A DNA stretch of 6,477 bases from Desulfobacterales bacterium (GTDB lineage: Bacteria > Desulfobacterota > Desulfobacteria > Desulfobacterales > BuS5). The DNA is taken from positions 1 through 6,477 of the forward strand of contig JAGVGX010000239.1 in the NCBI GenBank assembly GCA_020056865.1, in the 5' to 3' direction. The notes below the pieces were generated by a model that was not told the origin of the DNA, ran no database searches, and worked only from the letters and a program-made list of their open reading frames with translations. Position numbers and translations under genes: made by a program. Of the stretch, positions 5,658 to 6,477 are shown in pieces; positions within the stretch are counted from its first letter, which is position 1; each line of letters opens with the position of its first letter.

Positions 5658-6477
5658 CCGGCTTAAGTACGATAGCTGTTCTTGAAGGAAGATAGACGCT
5701 GATCCTGTGTTTTTCATCGTGCTTGTCTTGATGCGCAAGCGTAACATGACACTGGTTTTCTACCAGGCGATGATGTCCTCCGTATGATTTGTCATCACTG
5801 TTAAAAATCATCTGGTATTTACCTGGTTTGACGCCAAAACAGTAGTCTGTAAACGAACGGACGGGGTTGAAGTTAAAGGCGAAAACAAGACCTGCACGTT
5901 CAAAAATAATGATTTTGTCCATATCATGCTCAGCGAGCAGATGAGGGTATGATGATGTTAAAACACGAAAGGTTGTTGCAAGGGAAATGATATCCCGATC
6001 AAAATTTAGTAGATAATGATATCGAAGGTTTTTATCGTATGCAAGATGCCATTGACGGCGTGCATACTTGAATGACCAGTTGTTACCTTTCCTTGGAAAA
6101 TCAATCCATTCAGGATGTCCGAATTCGTTTCCCATAAAGTTAAGATATCCGCTGCAGGAAGTAAAAAGGGTGATGAGCCGTATCATTTTATGAAGAGCGA
6201 TTCCTCGGTCTACGATGATGTTTTCAGCGTCAACCCTCATGCTGTCATACATTGCTGCGCCGATGAGTCTGAACAGCAAGGACTGGTCCCCAACAAGCGC
6301 CTGGTCATGAGATTCAACGTAGCTGATTGTTTTTTCTTCTGTTCTACGGTTGTTCAGCTCATACCAGAGGTTTCCCATAGGCCAGTTTTCATCGCTAACA
6401 TCTTTGACCAGCTTAACCCAATGGTCTGATATTCCCATGGCAAACCTGTAATCAAAGCCAAATCCTCCTTCAGAAAG
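5644..6477 (-). CDS. glgB: 1,4-alpha-glucan branching enzyme, C-terminal part (partial, eukaryotic-type GH13_8)
   Basis: The open frame continues past the right edge: 13 sense codons (LSEGGFGFDYRFA) precede the first in-window Met, so that Met is internal. The visible 277 residues cover the end of the GH13 (beta/alpha)8 barrel and the C-terminal beta-domain. Key marks are GFGFDYRFAMGISDHW (5-20), YVESHDQALVGD (52-63) with the His56-Asp57 pair of conserved GH13 region IV (transition-state stabiliser), YLNFMGNEFGHPEW, FPRKGNN, FERAGLVFAFNF, and YGGHHRL near the end. These closely follow human/plant branching enzymes and differ from classical E. coli GlgB. The enzyme would cut alpha-1,4 glucan chains and re-attach them through alpha-1,6 bonds in glycogen. 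The nucleophile Asp and acid Glu lie upstream, outside the window. No other glycogen gene is visible here. The symbol reflects function, not the GH13_9 family. Confidence 0.9.
   Translation of the reverse strand, partial: LSEGGFGFDYRFAMGISDHWVKLVKDVSDENWPMGNLWYELNNRRTEEKTISYVESHDQALVGDQSLLFRLIGAAMYDSMRVDAENIIVDRGIALHKMIRLITLFTSCSGYLNFMGNEFGHPEWIDFPRKGNNWSFKYARRQWHLAYDKNLRYHYLLNFDRDIISLATTFRVLTSSYPHLLAEHDMDKIIIFERAGLVFAFNFNPVRSFTDYCFGVKPGKYQMIFNSDDKSYGGHHRLVENQCHVTLAHQDKHDEKHRISVYLPSRTAIVLKPVKTF

Noticed and set aside
6115..6429. 104-aa plus-strand open frame
   Set aside because: It lies antisense within the strongly conserved branching-enzyme coding region and has no recognisable protein features.

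Overview
The window is an AT-leaning stretch of a Gram-negative bacterial chromosome. It encodes an outer-membrane TonB-dependent receptor, a periplasmic YfiR-family protein and an inner-membrane sensor. The coding style and gene set (E. coli-type PurB, a eukaryotic-type glycogen branching enzyme, the TonB receptor/YfiR/sensor trio) would suit a deltaproteobacterium (Desulfobacterota, possibly a Desulfobacteraceae-like sulfate reducer). That assignment is inference; no marker gene fixes it.

Left part, 1-3081, all minus strand. Transcription runs leftward through a TonB-dependent receptor (3081-1030), a YfiR-family/DUF4154 periplasmic protein (1009-458, or 1042-458 if it uses an overlapping start), and the first 87 codons of a membrane sensor that looks like a CHASE8-type protein (261 to beyond the left edge). 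In the Pseudomonas YfiBNR system, periplasmic YfiR represses a CHASE8-containing diguanylate cyclase (YfiN), and an outer-membrane lipoprotein (YfiB) relieves the repression. Here a TonB receptor lies beside the YfiR-like and sensor genes, which suggests outer-membrane-to-cytoplasm signalling. The 196-bp gap between the yfiR-like gene and the sensor gene is mostly filled by a 119-bp nested palindrome (333-451) that resembles a small mobile or REP/MITE-type repeat.

Middle part, 3237-5657. A minus-strand NUDIX hydrolase of the ADP-ribose pyrophosphatase type (3779-3237) is divergent from purB (3984-5348, adenylosuccinate lyase). Two good sigma70-like promoters sit in the 204-bp gap. They point towards each other, and a perfect 8-bp inverted repeat overlaps both -10 boxes. 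Downstream of purB is an 86-aa two-helix membrane protein of unknown function (5397-5657), probably read from the purB transcript.

Right part, 5644-6477. The C-terminal 277 residues of a 1,4-alpha-glucan branching enzyme run in from the right edge on the minus strand. The sequence is closer to the eukaryotic (GH13_8) branching enzymes than to classical bacterial GlgB. Its stop overlaps the end of the 86-aa protein gene by 14 bp, tail to tail.

No tRNA, rRNA, CRISPR array, intact insertion sequence or phage gene was seen.
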